Shown here: piece by piece, positions 1-6,304 of the stretch
How positions within the stretch are numbered: the stretch's first letter is position 1
How the letters are laid out: each line of letters begins with the position of its first letter
Source: Deltaproteobacteria bacterium
GTDB lineage: Bacteria > Desulfobacterota > GWC2-55-46 > S146-73
Reading direction: 5' to 3'
Assembly (NCBI GenBank): GCA_015492355.1
Contig: WGFF01000041.1
Coordinates: forward strand, 1-14,204
Length of the DNA stretch: 14,204 nucleotides
The notes under the pieces: generated by a model
The model's input: the letters and a program-made list of their open reading frames with translations, nothing else
What the model was told of the DNA's origin: nothing
The model's database searches: none
Translations under genes and position numbers: made by a program

Positions 1-29
1 GATAAGATAAGATAAGATAAGATAAGATA
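1..29. repeat. GATAA pentanucleotide tandem repeat
   Basis: Five perfect GATAA units are followed by a partial sixth (GATAG). The repeat starts at the first base, so it may continue further left. With a period of five, every + frame meets a TAA stop, so it is not internal coding sequence on this strand. It could be a length-variable microsatellite or a contig-edge artefact. Confidence 0.9.
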
Positions 30-35
30 GATTCA

Positions 36-50
36 CCCCCTTTTTCCCCC
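36..50. repeat. Pyrimidine mirror repeat C5-T5-C5
   Basis: CCCCCTTTTTCCCCC is a perfect mirror repeat inside a longer pyrimidine-rich stretch (about 33-68). No gene is visible here. Such tracts can form unusual DNA structures, but nothing in the sequence shows a function. Confidence 0.6.
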
Positions 51-74
51 TCATCTCTCCTTCACTCCAGAATA

Positions 75-121
75 GGGTCAGGGGGAGCATCGAGTGTATT
101 CGGTTCAGGTTCCCCCGACCC
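75..121 (+). other. Imperfect inverted repeat upstream of fliK
   Basis: GGGTCAGGGGGA (75-86) can pair with TCCCCCGACCC (111-121), leaving one bulged A and a 24-base loop. No T-run follows, so it is not a standard intrinsic terminator. It may be the 3' end structure of an upstream transcript, lying about 40 bases before the clear terminator at 161-187. Confidence 0.45.
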
Positions 122-160
122 CCTCCATTAGTAATAGCCCAGAGGTTCTCTCAGAGGAGG

Positions 161-187
161 AAAAAAATACTCCACGGGGAGTTTTTT
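161..187 (+). terminator. Intrinsic terminator upstream of fliK
   Basis: ACTCC (169-173), loop ACGG, GGAGT (178-182), then a run of T to 187. The A-run 161-167 opposite the T-run can lengthen the stem after one mismatch, so a weaker reverse terminator is also possible. It lies about 60 bases before the sigma-54 promoter and would separate the fliK unit from transcription arriving from the left. Confidence 0.7.
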
Positions 188-216
188 GCCTACCCGATCG
201 TACATTTGCTAATTCA

Positions 217-229
217 TAACCTCTTGATT
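217..229 (-). promoter_or_regulatory. IHF-like binding site upstream of the fliK promoter
   Basis: Read on the - strand this is AATCAAGAGGTTA, which matches every defined position of the IHF consensus WATCAANNNNTTR. It is centred about 26 bases upstream of the -24 element of the sigma-54 promoter. That is where IHF commonly bends DNA to bring a distant activator to RpoN polymerase. The match is seen; binding is inferred, and the consensus comes from enterobacteria. Confidence 0.5.
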
Positions 230-247
230 TTCAACGGTTGTTCTCAC

Positions 248-263
248 TGGCATGTATGTTGCA
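248..263 (+). promoter_or_regulatory. Sigma-54 (RpoN) promoter for fliK-flgD-flgE
   Basis: TGGCATGTATGTTGCA has the -24 GG and -12 GC separated by exactly ten bases, close to the consensus TGGCACG-N4-TTGCW. Transcription should start near 274, giving a leader of about 30 bases before the ATG at 305. Its twin lies at 4195-4210 before fliL. It sits inside the longest possible fliK reading frame, which argues against the upstream TTG start at 206. Confidence 0.85.
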
Positions 264-304
264 AAAGAGATGGACAACATATTTATGCTCACGGATCGGA
301 GCCA

Positions 305-1609
305 ATGAACTTAGCCCTGTTACATATACTATCGAACATGCAGTCACCACAGGTGCAGGGAACGGATGTGGTTGATGGTGGGTCTGCCGGTATCTTCGAC
401 CTTGTAGAGCTCCTTGATGGGAAGAAGGTAGATAATACCTCCCAACACGCGATGAAAGAGACCCAGGGGGTGATGGAGGATACCCCTGTTGAGGGTGCCA
501 CACTCTGGGGTATTCCTCTCATCCAGGTGTATCAGGATGGGGTCGGGGGAGGTTCCAGCGAGGATGGGGGTGGAGAGTTGACAGATAGTAGACCCATGCC
601 AGGGAATGGAAGGATTGAACCGGCAGGACAGAACACAAACAGCGATGATAAGGGGATGGATATATCTAAGGCTCACCCTGAGGAAGGGCATGGGGATGGT
701 ATAGAGGTCGAGGATGGAAGGATAGAGAATCTGGAAGGTGAGCCTCCTGAGATGGAATTAAGCGAGGACGTACAGGATGTAAACATGGATGATATGCCCA
801 GAAGGGATGGGCACAAAAATAGTGATGGGGTGGATGAAAGGGATTTTACAAGAAGGGATGTTCTTACAGGGCTTAAGGACAGTAGTAGTGGAAAGGTGAA
901 TGGTAAGGGTACGAGGGAGCAAGAACATATCTACAGGATTTATACCGCAGGTGAAGAGTTGAGCGGTACGGATGATACAGGAGAGCCTGTTGAAGATGGT
1001 ACTACTCAGCCCATGCACACATCAAAGGGTGACAGGGAAGAGGATGGTGCCTTTCATAGAAGGGAGAGCAGTACAGGTGATGGCAGGGGTATGAGGATAA
1101 ACAGTGGAACCGAGCCATGGAACAGAACGACACACACCGAAAGGACACGCGCCAGTGAGGCGCAGGCAAGGATAAGGGGTAGTGATATATTCGACAGGAT
1201 AAGTGATGCGGTCAGGATGAGTGTGACCAGGGGTGGAAGGGAAGTGAGGATAGTTGTTGAGCCACCAGAGCTGGGTCATCTCAAGATAAAACTTACACTC
1301 GACAATGATACTGTCAATGCAAGGATAGTGGTGGACAGTCCCCATCTCAGGAACTTTCTTGAGGGTGATAGTCAGAGGCTCAGGATGGTCTTTGCCCAGC
1401 AGGGGCTTATTCTCGATAGATATTCAGTTGAGCTTGGCACACCTCATGATGGCAGAGACCAGGGCCGGGACTTCATGAAGGAAAGGGACGGGTATCATTA
1501 CCACGGGGACAGGAGACACGGAAGCCTTGAGTCAGGGACCAGTCCTTATGTGGAACTGCCACATCTCAAGGGGATGTGCCAGCAGGGTGGTATAGATATA
1601 TTTGTTTGA
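305..1609 (+). CDS. fliK: Flagellar hook-length control protein FliK
   Basis: FliK is secreted through the flagellar export apparatus, measures the growing hook, and makes FlhB switch from hook to filament substrates. The protein is 434 residues. The first ~290 residues are a poorly conserved, acidic, Gly/Asp/Glu-rich region with recurring EDG tripeptides. The conserved C-terminal FliK domain follows at about 295-385, with the diagnostic EPPELG at 319-324 and the amphipathic segment ending in the QQGL region. I chose the ATG at 305 (GGAG at 298-301, short spacing). The frame opens earlier at a TTG (206), but that start lies upstream of the sigma-54 promoter, and the extra 33 residues are Cys/His-rich and unlike FliK. 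It is first in the unit, followed by flgD. Family assignment is firm from the C-terminal domain and context; the start is fairly sure. Confidence 0.93.
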   Translation: MNLALLHILSNMQSPQVQGTDVVDGGSAGIFDLVELLDGKKVDNTSQHAMKETQGVMEDTPVEGATLWGIPLIQVYQDGVGGGSSEDGGGELTDSRPMPGNGRIEPAGQNTNSDDKGMDISKAHPEEGHGDGIEVEDGRIENLEGEPPEMELSEDVQDVNMDDMPRRDGHKNSDGVDERDFTRRDVLTGLKDSSSGKVNGKGTREQEHIYRIYTAGEELSGTDDTGEPVEDGTTQPMHTSKGDREEDGAFHRRESSTGDGRGMRINSGTEPWNRTTHTERTRASEAQARIRGSDIFDRISDAVRMSVTRGGREVRIVVEPPELGHLKIKLTLDNDTVNARIVVDSPHLRNFLEGDSQRLRMVFAQQGLILDRYSVELGTPHDGRDQGRDFMKERDGYHYHGDRRHGSLESGTSPYVELPHLKGMCQQGGIDIFV

Positions 1610-1613
1610 TTGT

Positions 1614-1623
1614 AAAGGAGGTG
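1614..1623 (+). promoter_or_regulatory. Strong Shine-Dalgarno deciding the flgD start
   Basis: AAAGGAGGTG lies six bases before the ATG at 1630 and just after the fliK stop. It favours 1630 over the longer frame opening at 1576 inside fliK. The GTG at 1621 lies inside the motif itself. Confidence 0.8.
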
Positions 1624-1629
1624 AAGGAG

Positions 1630-2280
1630 ATGGAAGTAACGGGTGTAGCGGGTTCAGGAGGATACGAGATAAAAGGAGGGGATATAAAGAAGGCTATGGA
1701 CAAGGAGGCGTTCTTAAAACTCCTCATAACCCAGCTCGAAAACCAGGACCCACTCGACCCTGTGGATGACACAGAATTTGTTGCCCAGCTTGCCCAGTTC
1801 ACTGCCCTTGAGGGTATAAACAATCTCAATGATACGATGGAGACCGTATCTACCCACATTGCATCTATGAACGATCTATCCACATCCGCACTCATAGGAA
1901 GGACAGTTACAGCCATGGGCAGTGAATTCCACTACACAGGACAGCCTGTAAGCCTCGGCTACGAGCTCGATGAGTATGCAGCAAGGCTTACCATAACCGT
2001 ACGTGATAACCTCGGCAGGGTCGTTCGTACAGTGGAGCAGGAGGGTGTGCTTTCAGGGAGTCATACATTCATATGGGATGGCAAGGATAACAACGGGATT
2101 GATCTCCCACAGGGGAGATACACCTTCACAGTGAGTGGGACGAACAGGGATAACTCACAGGTGGACGTTACCACCTATGTTACTGGCAAGGTATCAGGGG
2201 TGAGTTATGAAGGTGGTGATACCTATCTTCTCCTCGGAGATGTCAGGATACTCCCTGACACCATAAAAGAGATATACTGA
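1630..2280 (+). CDS. flgD: Flagellar hook cap/assembly protein FlgD
   Basis: FlgD forms the temporary cap at the tip of the growing hook and helps FlgE subunits add on. The 216-residue protein has the expected length. The family signature is in the N-terminal third: a helix with KEAFLKLL (25-32), then LENQDPLDP (36-44) and the following EFVAQLAQF segment, which relate to export and hook binding. The rest is beta-rich, with an FlgD Ig-like stretch ending in the typical WDGKDNNG...LPQGRYTF pattern, as expected for the Tudor/Ig-like fold. The ATG at 1630 is chosen for its excellent Shine-Dalgarno; the frame extends back to 1576 but would overlap fliK by 34 bases. It lies between fliK and flgE, the classic hook-gene cluster, and is presumably transcribed from the sigma-54 promoter at 248. 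Confidence 0.97.
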   Translation: MEVTGVAGSGGYEIKGGDIKKAMDKEAFLKLLITQLENQDPLDPVDDTEFVAQLAQFTALEGINNLNDTMETVSTHIASMNDLSTSALIGRTVTAMGSEFHYTGQPVSLGYELDEYAARLTITVRDNLGRVVRTVEQEGVLSGSHTFIWDGKDNNGIDLPQGRYTFTVSGTNRDNSQVDVTTYVTGKVSGVSYEGGDTYLLLGDVRILPDTIKEIY

Positions 2281-2299
2281 AAAAGGAGGTGAAACAGAT

Positions 2300-3937
2300 A
2301 TGCAGACGTCACTCTTTACCGGAATAAGCGGACTCAATGCCAATCTTTCATCCATGTCAGTTGTGGGTAACAATATTGCCAATGTGAATACCATAGGCTT
2401 CAAATCGAGCAGGGTTACGTTTTCAGAGGTACTGAGCCAGACCCTTTCAGGCACGAACCAGATAGGTCTCGGTGTCAACATGAGCAGTATCCAGAAGATA
2501 TTTAGCCAGGGGGCGTTCAAGACCACTGGAAACATCCTGGATATGGCTATAAGCGGAGATGGTTTCTTCATACTCAGGGACCCCACCATCAATGCAACCT
2601 ACTACTCCAGGGCGGGCCAGTTCCAGACAGACAAGGATGGATACATAGTCAACCCCGAGGGATTGCGTCTCCAGGGCTATATGGCTAATGCCTCTGGTGT
2701 ACTGGGAAACGACCTTGAGGACATCAGGCTTTCCACCAATACGGTTGCACCGAATCCCACATCAGAGGTGAAGATTACAGCAAACCTTGATTCCAACTCC
2801 TCGATAACAGGTTATGTGTTCACATCAGGCAGTAACGATGAGATAGCCTTCACATACGGAACCAATAACTACACAGTGAGCCTCATAACCGATGGAGGGC
2901 TCACATCAGGCAGTGCCTATGATGGAGGAAGCGTTGCAGCAGCGATAAAGGCTGCCCTGGAGTCCCAGGTAAGTTCTGCCACATTCACCGTTACCTATGA
3001 CGACCAGACAGGCAAGTTTACAGTAACCAATGACAGTTCCAATTCGAGCAATCTGACCCTCGACTGGAGTTCCAGTTCCTCTGCATCCATTCTCGGTTTC
3101 AACAGTGCGAGTTCTGGTGCAATCACCCCTGGCAATTCGGATACAAGCGATAATGCGGGTGGCGCCTTCTTCCTGGCAAAGGCTGGTGAAACATCCAACT
3201 TCTCTACACCTATTACAGTGTACGACTCTCTCGGTAACGCCCATGTGGTGACCATTTACTTCAGAAAGGATGAGCTCAGCTCCGTTGGAAACGTATGGGA
3301 GTGGTACGCAGTCGTTGACAGTACCGATACCACCAGCGGAAGTACAGAGATACAGGCACGTGGAACCATTACATTCAACACATCAGGTGCCCTTTATTCT
3401 GAGAGTGCTATTACCTATCCCACCGGTGGATTTGATTTCACAGGCGGTGCGGATCAGGACCAGCAGATAAACTTCGAATTCGGTACAAGCATTGCTCAAG
3501 GTGGAACAGGCACAGACGGCACCACACAGTACGGCTCAAACTCCGCTGTATCAAGCCTTGAACAGGATGGATACGCAGCAGGTACCCTGCAGAGACTCAC
3601 CATCGACCTTGATGGTATACTCACAGGAATATTCTCCAACGGGAGAGACAGGGTACTTGCCCAGGTACTGCTCGCAGACTTCCCGAGCCCAGTAGGTCTT
3701 TCAAATGCAGGTAGAAACCTCTTTGTCGAGACCTATGATTCTGGACAGAGGCTCATCAATGCACCGGGTAGTGCTGGACTCGGACTCATCCATGCGAGCA
3801 CCCTGGAACTCTCTAACGTGGATATAGCACAGGAGTTCGTTAACATGATAACAGCGCAGAGGGGATTCCAGGCAAACTCGAGGATAATAACCACAACCGA
3901 TGATATCCTCGCAGAGATGGTCAATCTCAAGCGCTAA
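2300..3937 (+). CDS. flgE: Flagellar hook protein FlgE
   Basis: FlgE is the structural subunit of the hook, the universal joint between rod and filament. At 545 residues it is longer than the roughly 400-residue enterobacterial form, because the middle is expanded and rich in Ser, Thr, Gly and Asn, as in many non-enteric hooks. The N-terminus (about 1-50) is a typical flagellar rod/hook domain with SGLNANLSSMSVVGNNIANVN followed by GFKSSR. The C-terminal ~45 residues carry the matching motif (ELSNVDIAQEFVNMITAQRGFQ), so the two terminal helices can form the D0 coiled core. AGGAGGTG at 2284-2291 precedes the ATG by eight bases. It ends the hook unit: a 14-bp hairpin follows the stop and the next gene has its own promoter. 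Confidence 0.98.
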   Translation: MQTSLFTGISGLNANLSSMSVVGNNIANVNTIGFKSSRVTFSEVLSQTLSGTNQIGLGVNMSSIQKIFSQGAFKTTGNILDMAISGDGFFILRDPTINATYYSRAGQFQTDKDGYIVNPEGLRLQGYMANASGVLGNDLEDIRLSTNTVAPNPTSEVKITANLDSNSSITGYVFTSGSNDEIAFTYGTNNYTVSLITDGGLTSGSAYDGGSVAAAIKAALESQVSSATFTVTYDDQTGKFTVTNDSSNSSNLTLDWSSSSSASILGFNSASSGAITPGNSDTSDNAGGAFFLAKAGETSNFSTPITVYDSLGNAHVVTIYFRKDELSSVGNVWEWYAVVDSTDTTSGSTEIQARGTITFNTSGALYSESAITYPTGGFDFTGGADQDQQINFEFGTSIAQGGTGTDGTTQYGSNSAVSSLEQDGYAAGTLQRLTIDLDGILTGIFSNGRDRVLAQVLLADFPSPVGLSNAGRNLFVETYDSGQRLINAPGSAGLGLIHASTLELSNVDIAQEFVNMITAQRGFQANSRIITTTDDILAEMVNLKR

Positions 3938-3944
3938 CCTTACA

Positions 3945-3976
3945 GGGGGAGAGACCCTCTAAAGGGTCTCTCCCCC
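3945..3976 (+). terminator. 14-bp hairpin after flgE
   Basis: GGGGGAGAGACCCT (3945-3958) pairs perfectly with AGGGTCTCTCCCCC (3963-3976) around the loop CTAA, starting 7 bases after the flgE stop. No proper T-run follows, only a mixed CCTTTCT further on. It may terminate poorly and act instead as an mRNA-stabilising 3' end or attenuator between hook genes and the fliL unit. Confidence 0.65.
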
Positions 3977-4018
3977 GTCAGATAACCTTTCTGTAAATTA
4001 ATATAGCCATTACCTTCC

Positions 4019-4040
4019 AAAAAAGACCCCCTCCAGGGTC
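4019..4040 (-). terminator. Terminator-like hairpin reading leftward
   Basis: On the - strand the sequence reads GACCC, loop TGGAGG, GGGTC, then six T, which is a compact intrinsic terminator. No convincing - strand gene lies to its right. It could end antisense or stray transcription through the fliL control region, or be chance. Confidence 0.4.
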
Positions 4041-4051
4041 CCGCAGACATA

Positions 4052-4065
4052 GTCATAATTATGAC
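4052..4065. promoter_or_regulatory. Perfect palindrome, possible activator (FleQ/FlrA-type) site
   Basis: GTCATAATTATGAC is a perfect 14-bp palindrome with GTCA and TGAC half-sites six bases apart, the arrangement described for FleQ sites of Pseudomonas (GTCA-N6-TGAC). It is centred about 138 bases before the -24 GG of the fliL promoter, a usual distance for an enhancer of RpoN polymerase. The palindrome is seen; its role is inferred. Confidence 0.5.
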
Positions 4066-4194
4066 ACACCCAATTCAAACCATTGACTCCTTTTTCTCCT
4101 TCTCCGGGTCGTTTAGATTCTATCTTATAGAAATGCATTGTTTTTACTGGCTTTTTTAGTACCTGTCCAATGCAATCACCCACTTTTTTATATA

Positions 4195-4210
4195 TGGCAT
4201 GGTGTTTGCA
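4195..4210 (+). promoter_or_regulatory. Sigma-54 (RpoN) promoter for the fliL-fliA unit
   Basis: TGGCATGGTGTTTGCA has GG and GC exactly ten bases apart and TTGCA at -12, close to consensus. Transcription should start near 4221, about 47 bases before the fliL ATG at 4268. It shares TGGCATG-N4-TTGCA with the promoter at 248-263. T-runs upstream (about 4091, 4141, 4152 and 4184) may add curvature. Confidence 0.85.
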
Positions 4211-4250
4211 GAAAATCATTATTCAGAAAATTGTAACCCCAATACTCAAA

Positions 4251-4257
4251 GGGAGGT
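4251..4257 (+). promoter_or_regulatory. Shine-Dalgarno deciding the fliL start
   Basis: GGGAGGT lies ten bases before the ATG at 4268. It supports that start over the in-frame ATG at 4199, which falls inside the sigma-54 promoter and so cannot be on its transcript. Confidence 0.75.
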
Positions 4258-4267
4258 ACTCAGAAAT

Positions 4268-4819
4268 ATGGCGAAGGATTCTGAGGATAAAAAGGAAGCA
4301 AAAGAGGTTGAGGAGAAGAAAAAGGGTAAGGGGCTTTTGATAGGTATCGTGGCAGGTATTGTGGTTGTGTTGCTGGGCGGGGGTGTTTTTGCCTTCAAGT
4401 TCTACTCATCCGGTACAGATGGTCACAGTACATCCACTGCATCCCATGGCTCGTCACACTCATCATCCGGTTCATCAGGTGGACATTCCTCCGGGCACTC
4501 GTCCTCAGGGGGGACCATGGATAGCTTTTACAGTCTTGATCCCTTTATAGTCAACCTGCAGGACAATGTGGGCACCAGGTATCTGAAACTTACGGTACAG
4601 CTCGAACTGGACAGTCCTTCCCTTCAGGCAGAGATAGAATCCCATCTTCCCAAGATAAGGGATGCGGTGATAATACTGCTCAGCAGTAAAAGTTATGCTG
4701 ATATAGGCACTGTTGAAGGGAAGTACAGGCTAAGGGACGAGATAGTCCAGAGGGTTAACAAGTTCCTTTCCGGTGGAAGGGTCAAGACAGCATATTTTAC
4801 CGATTTTGTCATCCAGTAA
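4268..4819 (+). CDS. fliL: Flagellar basal body-associated protein FliL
   Basis: FliL is a single-pass inner-membrane protein that surrounds the stator units and supports motor torque. The 183-residue protein has a charged Lys/Glu-rich cytoplasmic N-terminus (1-22), one membrane helix (about 23-43), then an unusual Ser/Gly/His linker (47-83) with five histidines. The periplasmic FliL domain follows (about 87-183), beginning FYSLDPFIVNL, with the expected RYLKLTVQLEL strand and a C-terminal VYFTDFVIQ-like end (here AYFTDFVIQ). The ATG at 4268 is chosen because the longer frame from 4199 starts within the sigma-54 promoter and would add 23 residues ahead of the normal Lys-rich N-terminus. It is the first gene of the second unit; fliM starts 31 bases after its stop. 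Confidence 0.95.
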   Translation: MAKDSEDKKEAKEVEEKKKGKGLLIGIVAGIVVVLLGGGVFAFKFYSSGTDGHSTSTASHGSSHSSSGSSGGHSSGHSSSGGTMDSFYSLDPFIVNLQDNVGTRYLKLTVQLELDSPSLQAEIESHLPKIRDAVIILLSSKSYADIGTVEGKYRLRDEIVQRVNKFLSGGRVKTAYFTDFVIQ

Positions 4820-4833
4820 TCCCCTTCGGGGAT
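4819..4833 (+). other. Small hairpin between fliL and fliM
   Basis: ATCCCC, loop TTC, GGGGAT (alternatively a CUUCGG-type tetraloop) begins at the last base of the fliL stop and ends just before the fliM ribosome-binding region (AAGGGAAG). No T-run follows, so it is unlikely to terminate. It might tune fliM translation or mRNA stability. Confidence 0.4.
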
Positions 4834-4850
4834 AAAGGGAAGAATACACT

Positions 4851-5822
4851 ATGGCGGATCAGATACTATCACAGGTAGAGGTCGATGCCCTTCTCAAGGG
4901 TCTCACAAACGGGGACATAAAGACCGAGTCCAAGAAGGACGAGGATACAGAGGGTGTAAGACCCTATGACCTTACGAGCCCCAAAAAGACCGTGCGGGCA
5001 AGGATGCCCACCCTTGAGATGATATACGGAAAGTTCTGCCGTAATGCAAGGACCTCCCTTTTGAACTTTCTCAAAAAGACAGTGGATGTTGCATTCGAAG
5101 ACCTCAAGACCATGAAATACGAGGAATTTATCAAAAACCTTGTCCTCCCTTCGAGTCTTAACATCTTCCAGATGCAACCACTCAGGGGACAAGGGCTCCT
5201 TGCCATAGATCCGAACCTTGTCTTTCTTATCGTTGACAACTACTTTGGTGGGGATGGTAGGTTCCATACCCGTATTGAGGGTAGGGAGTTTACCTATGTT
5301 GAACAGACGGTGATAAAAAGGGTTGTGGATATACTCCTGAAAGAGATGCAAACGGTATGGAAACCCATTCATCATGTTGAGTTCAAACTCCAGAGAACGG
5401 AGATGAACCCCCAGTTTGCAAACATAGTCGCTTCGACAGACATCATGGTGGTTGCAACATTCAGGATGGAGATAGAGGCATCACATAACAAGTTCTTCCT
5501 GGCTATACCATATATGTCTATAGAACCTATCAAGGAGAAACTCTACGGTGGTTTCAGGGATGAATCTGCAGGTATTGATACGAGATGGAAGGAGGTACTC
5601 AAGGAACAGATAGGTAACGTTCCGCTGACAGTAACGAGTGAGATAGGTATGGCACAGATAAAGGTATCTGAACTCATCAATCTCAAGGTGGGTGATGTGA
5701 TACTGCTCGATAAGAAATCGAAGGAGCCGATCGAGGTGAAGATAGAGGGTATACCTAAGCTTCTTGCAAAGCCAGGGTTTATAGATAACAACTATGCCCT
5801 CGAGATACTATCTCTAAAATAA
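4851..5822 (+). CDS. fliM: Flagellar motor switch protein FliM
   Basis: FliM is the C-ring switch subunit that binds phosphorylated CheY and reverses rotation. The 323-residue length is typical. The extreme N-terminus has the CheY-binding peptide LSQVEVDALL (6-15), which suggests chemotactic switching although no che genes are in view. The middle FliM domain includes the conserved NYFGGDGR patch, which contacts FliG. The C-terminal SpoA domain (about 245-318) pairs with FliN, with the characteristic LKVGDVILLDK and EVKIEGIPKLLAKPG segments. AAGGGAAG precedes the ATG. fliN follows after 14 bases. FliG, its other partner, must be encoded elsewhere. Confidence 0.98.
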   Translation: MADQILSQVEVDALLKGLTNGDIKTESKKDEDTEGVRPYDLTSPKKTVRARMPTLEMIYGKFCRNARTSLLNFLKKTVDVAFEDLKTMKYEEFIKNLVLPSSLNIFQMQPLRGQGLLAIDPNLVFLIVDNYFGGDGRFHTRIEGREFTYVEQTVIKRVVDILLKEMQTVWKPIHHVEFKLQRTEMNPQFANIVASTDIMVVATFRMEIEASHNKFFLAIPYMSIEPIKEKLYGGFRDESAGIDTRWKEVLKEQIGNVPLTVTSEIGMAQIKVSELINLKVGDVILLDKKSKEPIEVKIEGIPKLLAKPGFIDNNYALEILSLK

Positions 5823-5836
5823 AGAAAGGGGGAAAA

Positions 5837-6304
5837 ATGACAGAGGCAACAAAGGAAATACCTTCTACAGAAGAGGAAAGGCATGAACAGGATCAATCTC
5901 AGGGACAATCTCAGGGTCAATCCCTTGAAGAGCAGTGGCAGGAAGCCCTCTCACAGCAGAAAGAGGCTGGAAAGCCCGAGACAAAGACACAGGACGTAAA
6001 ACCAGCATCGTTCGATACACTCAAGGGACAGAGCACAGGCTCTATAGCGAATATCGAGATGATACTGGATATACCTGTAACTGTCTCGGTTGAACTTGGT
6101 AGATGCAAGATGATAGTGAACGACATCCTCCAGCTCGGACAGGGCTCTGTAATAGAACTCGACAAACTCGCTGGTGAGCCTATGGAGATACTCATAAATG
6201 GTAAGCTCATAGCAAGGGGAGAGGTCGTTGTGGTGAATGAGAAATTCGGTATAAGGCTTACCGATATTATAAGTCCAACAGAAAGGATAAAACAACTGGG
6301 ATGA
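5837..6304 (+). CDS. fliN: Flagellar motor switch protein FliN
   Basis: FliN forms the base of the C-ring and docks the export ATPase complex through FliH. The 155-residue protein has a hydrophilic Gln/Glu-rich N-terminal half, with a short SQGQ repeat near residues 21-28, and one C-terminal SpoA domain (about 72-150). That domain shows IEMILDIPVTVSVELGR, the LGQGSVIELDKLAGEP turn, and NEKFGIRLTDI, all close to the family pattern. The variable N-terminal half is common in FliN proteins longer than the ~100-residue minimal form. A GGGGG-rich Shine-Dalgarno lies just before the ATG. The stop overlaps the fliO start (ATGA), which suggests translational coupling. Confidence 0.97.
   Translation: MTEATKEIPSTEEERHEQDQSQGQSQGQSLEEQWQEALSQQKEAGKPETKTQDVKPASFDTLKGQSTGSIANIEMILDIPVTVSVELGRCKMIVNDILQLGQGSVIELDKLAGEPMEILINGKLIARGEVVVVNEKFGIRLTDIISPTERIKQLG
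5894..5922 (+). repeat. 12-bp tandem repeat inside fliN
   Basis: CAATCTCAGGGA and CAATCTCAGGGT are adjacent 12-bp units followed by a partial third (CAATC). They encode an in-frame QSQG repeat in the disordered N-terminal part of FliN. Whole-unit length changes would keep the frame. Confidence 0.8.

Noticed and set aside
1..29. GATAA repeat as a CRISPR array
   Set aside because: Units are five bases with no spacers.
206..304. TTG-started 33-residue N-terminal extension of fliK
   Set aside because: It begins upstream of the sigma-54 promoter at 248-263, is Cys/His-rich unlike FliK, and a better ATG with GGAG lies at 305.
1576..1629. Longer flgD start inside fliK
   Set aside because: The strong Shine-Dalgarno at 1614-1623 points to the ATG at 1630, and the extra residues do not resemble an FlgD N-terminus.
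4010..4219. 69-codon - strand reading frame in the flgE-fliL gap
   Set aside because: No Shine-Dalgarno, no recognisable protein family, overlaps promoter elements and passes through a terminator-like hairpin. Kept only as a hint of antisense transcription.
4199..4267. Longer fliL start
   Set aside because: The ATG lies inside the sigma-54 promoter, so it would not be on that transcript; GGGAGGT supports 4268.
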